Below are positions 33,650 to 44,289 of a stretch of 64,000 bases of DNA, in pieces (the first letter of the stretch is position 1; every line of letters begins with the position of its first letter). The notes under the pieces are model-generated. The model did not search any database and was not told the DNA's origin. It saw only the letters and a program-made list of their open reading frames with translations. A program made the translations under genes and the position numbers. Source of the DNA: Boswellia sacra (lineage: Eukaryota > Streptophyta > Magnoliopsida > Sapindales > Burseraceae); NCBI GenBank assembly GCA_013180625.2, contig SNVD02012892.1:248001-312000 (forward strand). The letters run 5' to 3'.

Positions 33650-34240
33650 TATTTGAGCTCTGTTTGGCATGATAGGAAGCTTGGATAGGATGAAAAACTA
33701 CCGCATAACAACCGCGTAAGATAAACCAAAATAATGATGCCCCACCGTATATTAAGGTCGGATAAGAATGTAAAAAATAATTTTTTAATTGATATTTATT
33801 ATATTATATTATATTATATAGTTAAAAGATTTTATTATATAACTAGATTTTTTGTTTCAGTTTTTAACAATAAATATCATAAACATATGTAAATAAATAA
33901 ATAAATATTTAAAATATATGGTATATTAAATATTAAATTAATTATTTAAATAAATAAATAGAATTTATTAATTATTTAAATAAAAATTAATTAGTTAAAT
34001 AATTAATTTAATATAAATAATTTTTTAAATTATAATATTTTAAATATTTAATTAATTTTAATTATTTTAATTATTATAAAGAATTTAATATAGTCTAATA
34101 CCGTCATTTATCCAACACAATATTATATAAGATTAATATAATACAGTGACAAACCAAATATAATATACAATTTACTCAATCTCATATAATACAATTCAAT
34201 ATAATATCATCTAATACAATTTCAGTTACATGCCCATAGA
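33650..34240. mobile_element. Candidate second AT-rich MITE
   Basis: The left part starts near 'ctgtttggcatgatagg' and the right end reversed reads 'gggcatgtaactgaaattgt', in the style of Tourist-like ends. The interior is nearly pure A/T. No TSD could be settled. Confidence 0.3.
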
Positions 34241-34249
34241 GTTTTAATA

Positions 34250-35780
34250 TGGCACCTTCCCTTCTGCATACCAGAGTGGATCTTTTGGACTTTCCGGTGA
34301 GAGATAAATGATCCAAGCAAAGGGGTTGAATAATCATTAATCAACAACCTCAATTTGCGGAAAATTGCCATGAATTTAACAAAATTTAGGGCCAAAAAAA
34401 AAAAAGAAACTGCAATTTCTTTTCAAAATATTCTTTCGCACAATGATTTGGATGTTTTCGTGTACAGCTGGTTCAACAGGAATTTACATTGATTTTGGTT
34501 GACTATGTCTAAAGTGGTTCAATTGTATTGTTGTGAACTAATTGGTTAATTTTAGATGCTGAAATTAATTTCCAACCTTGTTCTGACTATCTCTTGTGAA
34601 CTGGATTTTTTCCCCCAATGTTTTCAGTTAATTTCAATTGAATACAATTGATGATAGGTAGAGCTATATTTTTTTAGACGTAACTTTGAGGGTTGCTTAC
34701 GATTACCTAGTTAGTAATACTAGATTTATAATCTATATATAACTCAAACTCTGCAACTCAATATAACAATTTACTTGGTAAAATTTTATGAGAGATGTAA
34801 CTTCTTATATTTTAATACATTTTTTTCATATAATCTGTCACGTCAGGTTATAAAATTTTCGTTGCATATAAGTTATAAGTTCAACACTACTGTTACCCAA
34901 TTAAGCAATTTTCACTGTACCTATATTAGTAATTTTATAGATGGAACTATCTGTGCCAAGAAATTTTTCTCCTCGAGTTATTCAATAGATCCTCTATTGA
35001 AATTTAAAAGGTCTTTGATAATGTGATTTTGACTTGCTTAAATAATAAAATGACAATGACATTTCTTGTTTTCTATTTTTAAGAATTTTTGCACGAAAAT
35101 ATTAAAAGTCTGCGTTTAATAGCATTAAATCAATCAATGATAGTGCATTATGCATAGCAAAAAAGATTCTAATTAATTTTATTATTCAACACGATTTATA
35201 ATATATAGCAAATCAAATAGAGTCCAATTAAAGTGAAATAAAAAATTTCTCCATTCTTTTGTATTTTTCTTTCTCAAAAGTGTCTAATAAAGAATAATGC
35301 GCGCAAATGAGATGAAATATCCAACAAATCTTTTTTATGATGTTAAAGAATCGTGTTCCTCGCCGGCCAATGTAGAGAGAGCATAAATCGTACTAATCCA
35401 CCTTCGGCCAGCCTTAAACATGGTTCTCTCTAATATAAAACAAGATAATTGTTTATTAAATAAGCATCCTCCTACTCGGCATTAATTGAAGAATAATCAA
35501 TTAATTGATCGATAAAATTTTATTAACCCAATGAGGTAAGATTTTAATCAAGCAAAACATGTACGCTTTATATTTTTAATAGACAAAGTTTTCCCTTCAT
35601 AAGAATTAATAAACCATATGGTCGTGGACCTCGTGGTTGACCAAATACCATTTTTACGCTATATCTTAGTTTCGGCAGGTGGCCCGTCAGCACGTCCATT
35701 AATTAAAAATATAATCACGTTTTGATCGCAAAATTGCTTTAATTAATAAATTTGATCGAGCTTCAGTCCACTTTACTCTA
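34250..35780. other. AT-rich spacer upstream of the UGT pseudogene
   Basis: No coding sequence seen. The part near 35630 has TTGACC, a W-box-like core, in the expected promoter of the UGT pseudogene. That is weak evidence and the gene is dead. Confidence 0.35.
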
Positions 35781-35833
35781 TTCTATATGTGCACAATCAC
35801 AAGCGCCAATTGAAGCATTTCAGAAGTACAGAG

Positions 35834-36619
35834 ATGTCAAGTTCCAACAGCAAGGGTGCACATGTACTGATGATTCCGTTCCCTGCCTCCGGGCACATTC
35901 TGCCCCATATGGACCTGACTCACCAGCTAGCCATCCGAGGACTCACCATCACCGCGCTGGTCACGCCCAAGAATGTTCATTATATAAAGCCTCTTCTTGC
36001 TTTACACCAAAATATACAAACCCTAGTTCTTCCTTTCCCGTCTCACCCATCAATCCCTCCTGGCGTAGTGAACCTTCAAGATGTTACAATTGATTTTGTA
36101 CCCAGTATTGTCAATAGATTAAGTAAACTCTGTGATCCTGTAATTCAGTGGTTTCAAGCACACCCCTCTCCGCCTGTAGCCATCATAAGTGACATTCTAC
36201 TTAGTTCTTGGACTTATCTTTTGGTTCCTGCTCTAGGAATCAAAGGTATTGCATTTAGTCCAATTAATCCAAATACCTTGTCTATTTGTTGGACTAAGGA
36301 CCAGTATAGGAAGGAATAGTTTTGAGAGAAACACTTCTAAAAAACCAGGAAAGTTGGGGTTTTGTTGTCAAATCATTCAACGATCTAGAGAGTGAGAAAT
36401 TTGAGTGTCTTAAATATGATCAGCTCCTGAAACATGACCGGGTTTGGGGAGTTGGACCTTTGCTACCATCAATGCTGGCACAGAGAGAGGTGGGCAAGCT
36501 TCAATCCCAACAGATGAGGTGATGGCATGGCTTGATTCATCCCAGGTAGACAAATCGGTTATCTAAGTGGGATTATTGGGAGTCAGATTACGATGAGCAA
36601 GCTACACATAGAAGCATTA
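35834..36619 (+). pseudogene. UGT89-like glucosyltransferase pseudogene, 5' part
   Basis: Family 1 glycosyltransferases add a sugar from UDP-sugar to flavonoids and other small molecules in the cytosol. The ATG at 35834 (MSSSNSKGAHVLMIPFPASG) is preferred over the one at 35789, because HVLMIPFPASGHILPHMDLT is the usual N-terminal start with the catalytic His. ITALVTPKN, PFPSHPSIPPGV and PVAIISDI fit the UGT89 type. A stop (TAG) at 36317 and a frame change follow SICWTKDQYRKE, with roughly 40 residues missing relative to relatives. Then NQESWGFVVKSFNDLE and IPTDEVMAWLDSSQVDKSV continue in shifting frames. The gene is cut at 36619 by an LTR retrotransposon and resumes at 40287. Confidence 0.88.
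36616..36619. repeat. Left 4-bp target duplication (ATTA) of the inserted retrotransposon
   Basis: ATTA directly before the left LTR is repeated at 40283-40286 directly after the right LTR. Removing the element and one ATTA restores the UGT frame as ..IEALVDVLEKS.., which supports the border assignment. Confidence 0.8.
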
Positions 36620-37400
36620 TGTCACGAGCTTAGAGTTTTGCGCAGCTGCTCGTGCGGCACTTAGACAACTTGAACCCGAAAGTTGTCAAGTAAGTCTTGT
36701 AATGTGCTTCTCGCTCAAGGAGAAGTTAGGAACGTTGAGCTAAAGAGCTTTGTAGGCAACAAGAGAAGAGAAGAAACTTAAAGGCAAGTGTTGCAAATAC
36801 AAAAGAGCTTTGTATTACACAAGAATGCTTGCTTACAATGCTTTGTCTTGTATTTGCTTGGATTTTTTGGGATTGGCTTGGATTTGTGAGATGGTTTGCA
36901 AATGAGCCTAGGAGGGGTATTTATAGTAATCCACCTCCTCAATGGATGGCTAGGATTTGTTACATCCAACGGTCCTAATTTACCATCTAGAATTGTCTCC
37001 TAAAATATCTAGATATTTATCCTAAAACATCTTAGATATTTTCAAGGGAGGTTCTAGTAACTTTAACTTGCTAGAGAATTCTAGAATGGGCTAGACATTC
37101 TAGGACCTTCCGTAGACTTCCACACTCTTCCGCAACCTTCTTGAGTGTTCTAGAGTCTTCTAGTGCCTTCCGCATGCATCTCATGACTTCCGGATCTTTC
37201 TGGATCTTTTCAGAATGTCCCAGAACGTTGCAGAACCTTCTAGAAGCTTCCAGATCACCGCGCCTACTCTTTGTGCCATTGAGTTCCTCTTGACACGAGG
37301 ATCCCAAATCACCATAACACTTGCCCTGAAATCCCATTCCTTTGTGTTCTTCCAAGCAAGCTTGGCGTGAAACACTGCGCATGCCGCGCGGGGCGTGACA
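36620..37400 (-). repeat. 3' LTR of the gag-protease element
   Basis: 781 bp, bounded by TGTCACG/CGTGACA. It contains a run of near-repeats built on 'ttctagaaccttccg', i.e. many 'ttcc(g/a)' pentamers between 37075 and 37260. Confidence 0.9.
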
Positions 37401-38246
37401 TCCTCCCCCACCTAATTTCGCGACGCCCTTATCGCGTCTTTGAGGATGTATCCTTCGTTGCGGGTGAGTGGTCTCATCTTCATGTTGACGCTTCCCTTTC
37501 GCTTGCTTGTGTGGCTTCTTGGTTGCCTTCTTTGCGATCTTGGGTGGCATCATGCGGTGAGGTGCTATGGATGGAGGTCTGGCATCGGGCTCCATCTTGA
37601 TTTGATGAGCCTGTTGTCTTGGCAGTAGCCTCCTTGGTAGCCTTTGGGACGTAACATCCTTGTACTTCTCAAGGACGGACTGGACTTGCCTTGGCAATGG
37701 GTCCTTGGTAACGGCGGTGTCTTTCCCATCGTGTAGATCCCGAACAGTGGTAAGGAAGTTCAGATCTTCCTCATTTCCTTGCTTGAGTTGTAGTGCAGAC
37801 ATCATCTTGCTCTCCACCTTGGTTGCACGTTCCGTCATGACCATGCATGATTGACTCCCATCGAGGATGTTGAGGGAGTTAGATGCTAGTATGGGGAAAG
37901 CATGGGCTTGGTCAAAGAACTCCATGCCCAACACTACTTGGAAGTCGTCCATAGAGATGATGGAGAAATCAAGTTTTTCGCTCCCTGCACCTAATTGCGT
38001 TGGTGTCGCTTTGGACACCCCCACTATAGCTTTGGCAGGTGAGTTTACTGCCTTGATGGTACCTCCTCCATTGGTATATTTGAGGCCTAACCGTTTGGCC
38101 TCTTCCTCAGAAATGAAGTTGTGCGTGGCTCCCGTATCAAGCATCATACGCACATCCTTACCGTTGATTGTGGTGCTCACATACATTAGACCCTTTTGCA
38201 TAGGGGTAGATCTTTTGAGTGCGTCAATTGTGTGGAGAGAACCCAT
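37400..38246 (-). CDS. Retroviral-type aspartic protease with atypical basic tail
   Basis: The open frame from 38246 has the aspartic protease signature MMLDTGATHNFI at residues ~34-45, a VVLGMEFFD block, and then VLEKYKDV, which normally leads into reverse transcriptase. Instead, after QIKMEPDARPPSIAPHRM, it turns into a Lys/Arg/His-rich stretch (KKATKKPHKQAKGKRQHEDE) and reaches the polypurine tract. The frame remains open into the 3' LTR and stops at 37071. RT, RNase H and integrase are thus replaced by a short junction. The protease would cleave Gag. It is unbroken for 391 codons, so it may be made. Confidence 0.8.
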
Positions 38247-38285
38247 CCCCGCTTATGGCTCCTTATTATGGACGCCCTCATGTTA

Positions 38286-39467
38286 AGCAGCTAGGGCATT
38301 GAGGGTCTTCCTCTTTGGGCAATCACGTACCCAATGAGGGCCATCACAAATAGAGCAAGGGTTTTTGGGCTTAGGGGCATCGGACTTACCTTTGTTAGGC
38401 GTGTCTCGTTTGTCCCCTCCGAATGCCTTGTGTGAGCCACCATCCTTACGCGCATGATCCTTCTTGGCACTCTGCTCTCCCCCACCTTTACCGTGGTTGG
38501 TCTTCCTCTCATTGGATTGGATTGTATAGTCTATGAGGGACTCGGCCACGGCTATAGCATCATCGAGGTTTTGTACGACGCGCCTTTCAAGCTCAACCCT
38601 TGCCCAATCTTTGAGACCGTCAAGGAAGTAAAAGAAAGAGTCCTTTTCGGACATGTCTTTAATTTCAAGGATTATAGTGGTGAAATCCTTGATGTACTCA
38701 CAAATGGTGCCGCTTTGCTTCAAATGACGGAGGCGACCCCTTGCCTCCTTTTCGGCATTACTTGGAGAGAAAGGGTTCCGTAATTCTCTCTGAAAGTCCT
38801 CCCATGTGCGAAGGATGACGATGCCTTTGCCCGCGTCGCCATGCTTTCAACGCCACTATAATTGGGCTGCATCTCGAAGAAATGTGGGTGCAATGCCAAT
38901 CCTCGAAGCGTCGTCATGGACACCTTTTGCTTCGAAATATTACTCCAAGCCAAAGAGGAAGTTTTTCACTTCCGTGGCGTTGCGAGTGCCATGGTATGTG
39001 GCGGGAGTAGGCACTTGCATATTGGTTAGCCCGCTAGGACTTGAGTAAGAGGAGCTAGCACGTTCGCAACAGTGCTTCTCCCATTCCGGACGAGATTCCT
39101 CCACTTCCGCATGAATTGCACGCAACTCACACTCCACAAAGGTTCGCAAGCCCACGAGCTCTCATGTAATGTTATGAAGCTTTTTTTCATAAGCATTGCT
39201 AAACTCAAGTATGTTCGACTTTGTGGCTTGGGTGATCTCCCCATAATCCATCTTTAGGCCTTCGAGACGATCGGAGAGGCCCTCCAAAGCATTGTCCATA
39301 CTTGAGAGAGTTTGCTCTAGGCTAGCAACATGAGGCTCTAAGGATTCCGAGGAGGGAGCTTTGGACTTATCTCGTTTTCCTTGTGGGCGTGGTTGAGGTT
39401 GAGGTTGAGGTTGTTCCTCACGTCCGCGAACTTGCTCCTCCATGGGCACTTCAATATCGGATGCCAT
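38286..39467 (-). pseudogene. Retrotransposon gag with zinc knuckle
   Basis: On the minus strand, gag begins at 39467 (MASDIEVPMEEQ, then a Gln/Pro repeat QPQPQPQPRPQGK). A coiled-coil-like segment and the WEKHCCE..PTPATYHGTRNATEV region follow. The core starts by 38723 (KQSGTICEYIKDFTTIILEI, FYFLDGLKDWARVELERR) and leads to a CCHC zinc knuckle (CSICDGPHWVRDC) before a stop at 38284-38286. Frame changes at about 39160 and 38950-38730 break the product. Gag packages retrotransposon RNA in cytoplasmic particles. The Ty3/gypsy-type arrangement runs straight on to the protease. Confidence 0.85.
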
Positions 39468-39488
39468 TTGCTCTTGTGCTCGAACCGT

Positions 39489-39500
39489 GCTCTGATACCA
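39489..39500 (-). promoter_or_regulatory. Primer binding site, tRNA-iMet
   Basis: On the minus strand TGGTATCAGAGC starts two bases after the 5' LTR. This 12-mer is the common plant retrotransposon site complementary to initiator methionine tRNA. Confidence 0.9.
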
Positions 39501-39502
39501 AC

Positions 39503-40282
39503 TGTCACGAGCTTAGAGTTTTGCGCAGCTGCTCGTGCGGCTCTTCGACAACTTGAACCCGAAAATTGTCAAGTAAGCCTTGTAGTGTGCTTCTCGCTCA
39601 AGGAGAAGTTAGGACCGTTGAGTAAAGAGCTTTGTAGGCAACAAAAGAAGAGAAGAAACTTAGAGGCAAGTGTTGCAAATGCAAAAGAGCTTTGTATTAC
39701 ACAAGAATGTTTGCTTACAATACTTTGTGTTGTATTTGCTTGGATTTTCTAGGATTGGCTTGGATTTGTGGGATGGTTTGCAAATGAGCCTAGGAGGGGT
39801 ATTTATAGTAATCCATCTCCTCAATGGATGGCTAGGATTTGTTATATCCAACAGTCCTAATTTACCATTTAGAATTGTCTCCTAAAATATCTAGATATTT
39901 ATCCTAAAATATCTTAGATATTTCCAAGGGAGGTTCTAGCAACTTTAACTTGCTAGAGAAATCTAGAATGGGCTAGACGTTCTAGGACCTTCCGTAGCCT
40001 TCCACACTCTTCCGCAACCTTCTTGAGTATTCTAGAGTCTTCTAGTGCCTTCCGCATGCATCTCATAACTTCTGGATCCTTCCGGATCTTTCTGGAATGT
40101 CCCGGAAAGTTGCGGAACCTTCTAGAAGCTTCCGGATCACCGCGCCTACTCTTTGTACCATTGAGTTCCTCTTGACACGAGGATCCCAAATCACCATAAC
40201 ACTTGCCCTGAAATCCCATTCCGTTGTGTTCTTCCAAGCAAGCTTAGCGTGAAACAGTGCACATGTCGCGCGGGGCGTGACA
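39503..40282 (-). repeat. 5' LTR of the gag-protease element
   Basis: 780 bp, aligned over its whole length with the left LTR with scattered substitutions and small indels. Transcription runs leftward from here. Confidence 0.9.
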
Positions 40283-40286
40283 ATTA

Positions 40287-40830
40287 GTTGATGTATTGGA
40301 GAAGAGTAAAGCAAAATCCATCTGGGCTATCAAAGATCCAGTGAAAGGAGTACAGGATGAAAATGATCAGTGTGTTGTTCCAAGTGGATTTGAGGATTGA
40401 GTGGCTGGGAGAGGACTTGTGATTAGCGGTTGGGCTCCGCAAGCAAAGATACTCAGGCATGCACAGGGCAGTCATTTCCTAATGGACTCGTTGTGGTTGG
40501 GGCTCAGTACTTGAGGGGCTATTGGGTGAGGTTCTATTGCTTGCATGGCCTATGCAAGTTGATCACTTCTTTAACACAGAACTGCTAATGGATAAACTCT
40601 GTGTGGCTACTCGAGTATGTGAGGGATTGAGTGCAGTCCCTAACTCAAAAAATCTTACTCAAATCCTAGCCAAGTCAATCAGCCAGAATTGACCAAAAAG
40701 AATTTTGTTGTTAAAACTCCGTGAGAAAGCTCTAAATGCTATCAAAGAAGGTGGAAGTACTTACAAGGCTCTAGATGACTTAGCCACAAAAATTTCCAAT
40801 TTAAGAGAAGAACAAAAGGATAATATCTAA
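40287..40830 (+). pseudogene. UGT89-like glucosyltransferase pseudogene, 3' part
   Basis: Continues the gene cut at 36619. The plant secondary product glycosyltransferase (PSPG) box is recognisable: SGWAPQAKILRHAQGSHFL at ~40425-40480, then a degraded DSLWLGLST*GAIG, then LLAWPMQVDHFFNTELL. The usual HCGWNS core reads DSLWLGL, so sugar-donor contacts are lost. Stops at 40398 (TGA) and elsewhere, plus a frame change near 40525, break it. The end is LREKALNAIKEGGSSYKALD with a stop after 40826. Sequence from there to 41280 is probably the old 3' flank. Confidence 0.85.
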
Positions 40831-40839
40831 AGTCAGCCT

Positions 40840-41280
40840 CAGTCTTTCCTACAATGGTCTGTATGTATAGTTAAGTGCAGCACGCCAGTGCTAATTTAGC
40901 ACCCCGTAATTGCCTATAAAATACCATTTCTTTAATTAGATGTATGATTCTTACGTTTACAATGTTTTTCTTCCCTTTACAACACGGGTTCAAATTGATT
41001 ATCAATTAGGTATATGAAGAAGTAACTAATTAACAATTGTTGGCTGTGAATATCAATAAGGATAAAAAATTGTAAACAATAATTGCTACCAAGATGGATT
41101 AAAATACCGTTTAAAGAATATTATAAACAAATATATAATTTTTGTTTAAGAGTGCCTTTTTAAGGAAATCCTAACTGCGCGGAGGGGGGGGGGGGGCGCA
41201 TTTGGATAGCCCTTATGTATGAACTAATGTTCAATCCAACAACTTCAAAACAAATAATTGAGTTACGATCCAATCTTTAT
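40840..41280. other. Old UGT 3' flank, no gene
   Basis: AT-rich sequence without coding signal. A run of about 14 G lies at 41185-41200. Confidence 0.5.
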
Positions 41281-41284
41281 TGAC

Positions 41285-42350
41285 TCTAATCAAGCTCTAC
41301 TCTACGTGAGAAGTGAAAGCCATAATGTCTGGATCTTGTTGAAAAAGTTGCAATTTGTTTTCCTCCAAAGATACCCATGCCTCAATTCCACCATCTTCCC
41401 TGGTATCCTTTAATTAGCATGACCAATTCAACAATAGATTTTACGTGGGTCAATCTAGCTGCCTTTCCCCAACCAAAATCTAGATAAACTAGCATCCGAC
41501 ACAAGCTTGTTAATCGATAAGCATCTATATCATCTTGATTGCATTCTTCACTTATTCCAGGCATTAATCACCATCCAGAAAAAGTCATCTCCACTTTGTG
41601 GTTTTGCACAATCACTGACGCGGTTTTTATTGAATCACTAACCAGGTTGGTTGTCATGAAGCTCCACTTTGGTCTTGTTGTCTAGTCTAAATTGCACCAC
41701 AGTACCCATGATCTGGTTTTCGAAGTAATCATCTGATATTTGCAGATTCGTGGTTTCCGAAGTAATCATATGATATTTACAGATTTGTCCTGTTATCGCT
41801 TCCGCATTGAACAAATGGGCCATCATATATGGAGTAAGTATCTCAATGGGTACAACAAACCCCCTCCTCAGACAAGGCCTCGGCGGGTGGCAGCGCCATC
41901 ATTGTCTGAACTAACGATAATCCTCCATAAAGACAAGGCCCCTCCATCCTTGTCTAAACCAAATGAGTCCATATTACTGTCTTGTGTTAGCTCTGATACA
42001 GCTTATTACCGCTTCTGCAGTGAGCAACAACAATTTCACAAATGGGCCACCATATATGGAGTAAGTATCTAGCCCCAAAGACTAGTCTGTTAGGTGGAGA
42101 AACTCCTCCCATATATAAGCCCCATGATTTTCTTTTAACCAATCAATGTGGGACTCCAAATAAGGATTGTCCAAATGGGGACTAAATGGGTGCAACATGT
42201 CCTTCCTTACATTTTCACATTATGGCTTATCATGGAAGGCCTCAGTTGGCCATTCTTTGTCTGACATAATTAGAGCTTTCCATATAACTACTGTTAGCTG
42301 GTGAAGGTCGACTTTTCAACACTTCTTCATCATTGAAACCACCACTAGTA
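41285..42350 (-). pseudogene. BAHD acyltransferase pseudogene, copy 2
   Basis: Minus-strand reading gives, from 42345, GGFNDEEVLKSRPSP and a degraded VIWKAL region. An insertion of about 390 bp follows. Then come YFENQIMGTVVQFRLD, TSLCRMLVYLDFGWGKAARL (DFGWG motif) and VELVMLI. After a frame change there is GGIEAWVSLEENKLQLFQQD with the C-terminal end near 41285. The HXXXD block is missing. It is related to the copy at 26050-26894 but is not derived from it, since each keeps parts the other lacks. Its left neighbour is the Mutator-like element whose border is at 42360. Confidence 0.8.
41830..42225. mobile_element. Insertion inside BAHD copy 2, LTR- or TRIM-like fragment
   Basis: The insert contains 'aatcaatgtgggactccaaa', 'cccatatataagccccatga' (TATA box, minus-strand TATATAT) and two near-identical copies of a 'ttcacaaatgggccaccatatatggagtaagtatct' type segment. 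Phrases like 'tgtgggact' next to a TATA box are common in plant LTRs. Borders unresolved. Confidence 0.35.
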
Positions 42351-42609
42351 TTATTATTAGGGAATATTTCACCAACTACCCCTACTTTTAGCTTATTACA
42401 TGAAGAAACGCCTTTTGCATTTTTATTGAGAGAACCTTATGTTTTTAGAAATTTATCATAACTACCCATATTTTGACTTATTATCATGGAAAAACACCTT
42501 TTGCACTTTTATAAGAGAGAACCTTATGTTTTTAGAAATTTATCATGTAGTAACCTTCTGTTACTTTGACCATTAAATATATGTAAATAAGTTGAATTTA
42601 GAAGGTTAC

Positions 42610-42725
42610 AATGGTAATTTAAACTTTTATCTTTTAAGAAATTTGTAAGTGGTTGGAAGGATTTGAACCGGGACTGAAAAAGTTATTAAACATCTCTCTA
42701 CCACCAAACCAAAGGGAATATTTAG
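42610..42725 (-). repeat. SINE-like insert after kelch copy 2
   Basis: On the minus strand 'tttggtttggtggtagagag' (box A-like) is followed ~30 bp later by GGTTCAAATCC (good box B). It is a better preserved version of the sequence at 30411-30525. Confidence 0.45.
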
Positions 42726-42729
42726 TTTT

Positions 42730-43195
42730 TAATGAACAAACAATATATAGGGTAGACAAAGGTCCCAAGAATCAGATCTTGGATCGTAAATCTCCACAGC
42801 CCATTTGTCTTCAATGTCAACCAAGGCACCAATGAATCTCACCCCACCAACAATGATAAACTTAGGAATATTACAGCCAAACCCAGAAGAAGAATCATCA
42901 TAAAAGACACCCGCAAGAAGGTTGAATTTGGAGAAGTGAAGCGAGGAAATGACACAGCAGAAGTGCTTTAGAATCTTGGAGTGGCGGTGAAGAAGAAGCC
43001 ATTGGAGGCTCAAGGAGACGAAACCAAGAGTTGGGGATGTGATCCAAGCCAAAGGACTGATTGTTCTTGAAATTTGTGTTGTGAAGACCAATGAGGAAGA
43101 ACCAAGGGAGATGGCTGTGAGACAGTGGATAAGAGAAGAGAATGATTGGAAAGCTTTGGAATTTTTCTTTTGTTTTTGTAGTGGGTAGTTATTTC
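42730..43195 (-). pseudogene. F-box/kelch-repeat protein fragment, copy 2 (captured)
   Basis: Minus-strand reading gives FYDDSSSGFGCNIPKFIIVG, GVRFIGALVDIEDKWAVEIY and DPRSDSWDLC from a kelch repeat protein. The upstream part (LTAISLGSSSLVFTTQI in a shifted frame) matches PWFFLIGLHNTNS of copy 1. It lies between the two TIRs of the Mutator-like element, in agreement with capture. Copy 1 at 29988-30408 has the same 3' junction to the SINE-like sequence, so both descend from one already broken ancestor. No F-box is present. Confidence 0.7.
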
Positions 43196-43389
43196 TTTTC
43201 TGATTCACTATCTTTTTTTTTTTTAATTTGGTCTTTAATCTATCGTTGGAGGCTCTAGTGATGTGGCAATTCTAGTGGAAGAAGTGAAGGTGGTGAAAGT
43301 GATAGGGATGGGCATGGGTGAGCTTGAGCTTGTGTTTTTTTTTTAACATAAAAAATCAAGTTAAAGAATAAATAAAATATTTTGTGAAT

Positions 43390-43480
43390 GTTATCTTGAA
43401 GTTAATAGTTGTCATGGTGGTAACGTAGAAGAGTTTTCTTAGGACTTGGGTTTGAGTCCTACTAAGTTGAAGCATTTTCT
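43390..43480 (+). repeat. Possible tRNA-derived SINE remnant
   Basis: 'gttgtcatggtggtaacgta' is followed ~30 bp on by GGTTTGAGTCC, which fits a Pol III box B. Only the promoter-like part is recognisable. Confidence 0.3.
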
Positions 43481-43613
43481 CATTTTCATAATAACCTCAC
43501 TTAAGGGTATTTTGATAATTTTAGAGGTTTTGGACATAAATATAATGTCATCTAACGGTTAAATTAAGAGAAGGGTGCCCCACGATGAATTTTTAAAAAC
43601 ATAGGATTGTCTC

Positions 43614-43995
43614 TGTTATGGCCATAACAGAATTGGGCCTTAATTAAATCTGATACAGTAAGCCCATAACTGAAGCCCATTATTTAGGCCTATTATCTGG
43701 GTCCCACAATGACTCCTCCTAATGCCTATATAAACCCTCCAAATTTTTACTCAAGGTATGCACACTTTTTTAAACTCTTTCTCTCTTTAAATTTCCTTTG
43801 CTTTTGAGAGCTTCTCTCTCTAGGAAATTCTCCTAGAAAATTTCGATGTGCCAGAAACTGACTTGGGCGTCGGAGGGTTTTCGCTGGCACCACCACCAGT
43901 ACCCCTGACTATATTTCTTTGTTCTTAGGATTAGACCCGACGTACAATTCAAGCTTCAACCCATTTTTCGACCGTCTGGAAATCGTGCATCAACA
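43614..43995 (+). repeat. 5' LTR of the Tat element
   Basis: 382 bp, TG..CA, with a TATA box (TATATAAA, 43727-43734) and a C/T-rich leader after it. A 5' palindrome TGTTATGGCCATAACA marks its first bases. Confidence 0.95.
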
Positions 43996-44289
43996 GTTGG
44001 CGCTGTATGTGGGAATGACAATCTAAGCCTCTTTAGTTACTCCTATCCAAACATAATCAAACACATTATGAGTCACGCATCCTAACACTTAACCTCCTTA
44101 GAGGTTGACGAAGAAATTGAGGTAGAAGCACCTCCCCGACGTCAAAGGGTAGTTGATACAGGGAGAGCTTTAGTAATATCCTCTGGGATGGGCCCTAACC
44201 CCAAGCAACCTCGACTTCCATCTAGGAGACTGAGGAAAGGCAAGACGAGTCGATTGACAACCATGGAGCATACCACGTAAAATTTTGGT

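Larger units (their letters stand above)
36620..40282 (-). mobile_element. Non-autonomous LTR retrotransposon (gag + protease, no RT), 3663 bp
   Basis: Two ~780-bp LTRs, 36620-37400 and 39503-40282, start TGTCACG and end CGTGACA. The element reads on the minus strand. Next to the right-hand (5') LTR is TGGTATCAGAGC, complementary to the 3' end of initiator-Met tRNA. Next to the left-hand (3') LTR is a purine tract (reversed: GGTGGGGGAGGA). Between them are gag and aspartic protease but no reverse transcriptase, RNase H or integrase. It must therefore depend on a related full element. The LTRs agree at roughly 95% by eye. It sits inside the UGT pseudogene. Confidence 0.92.

Noticed and set aside
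35752..36093. Plus-strand frame MIELQSTLLYSICAQS
   Set aside because: Out of frame with the UGT sequence whose motifs are unambiguous.
37867..38286. Plus-strand frame of 139 codons
   Set aside because: Antisense shadow of the protease frame.
41185..41202. G-run as a functional G-quadruplex site
   Set aside because: A single homopolymer run in dead DNA; could also be a sequencing artefact.
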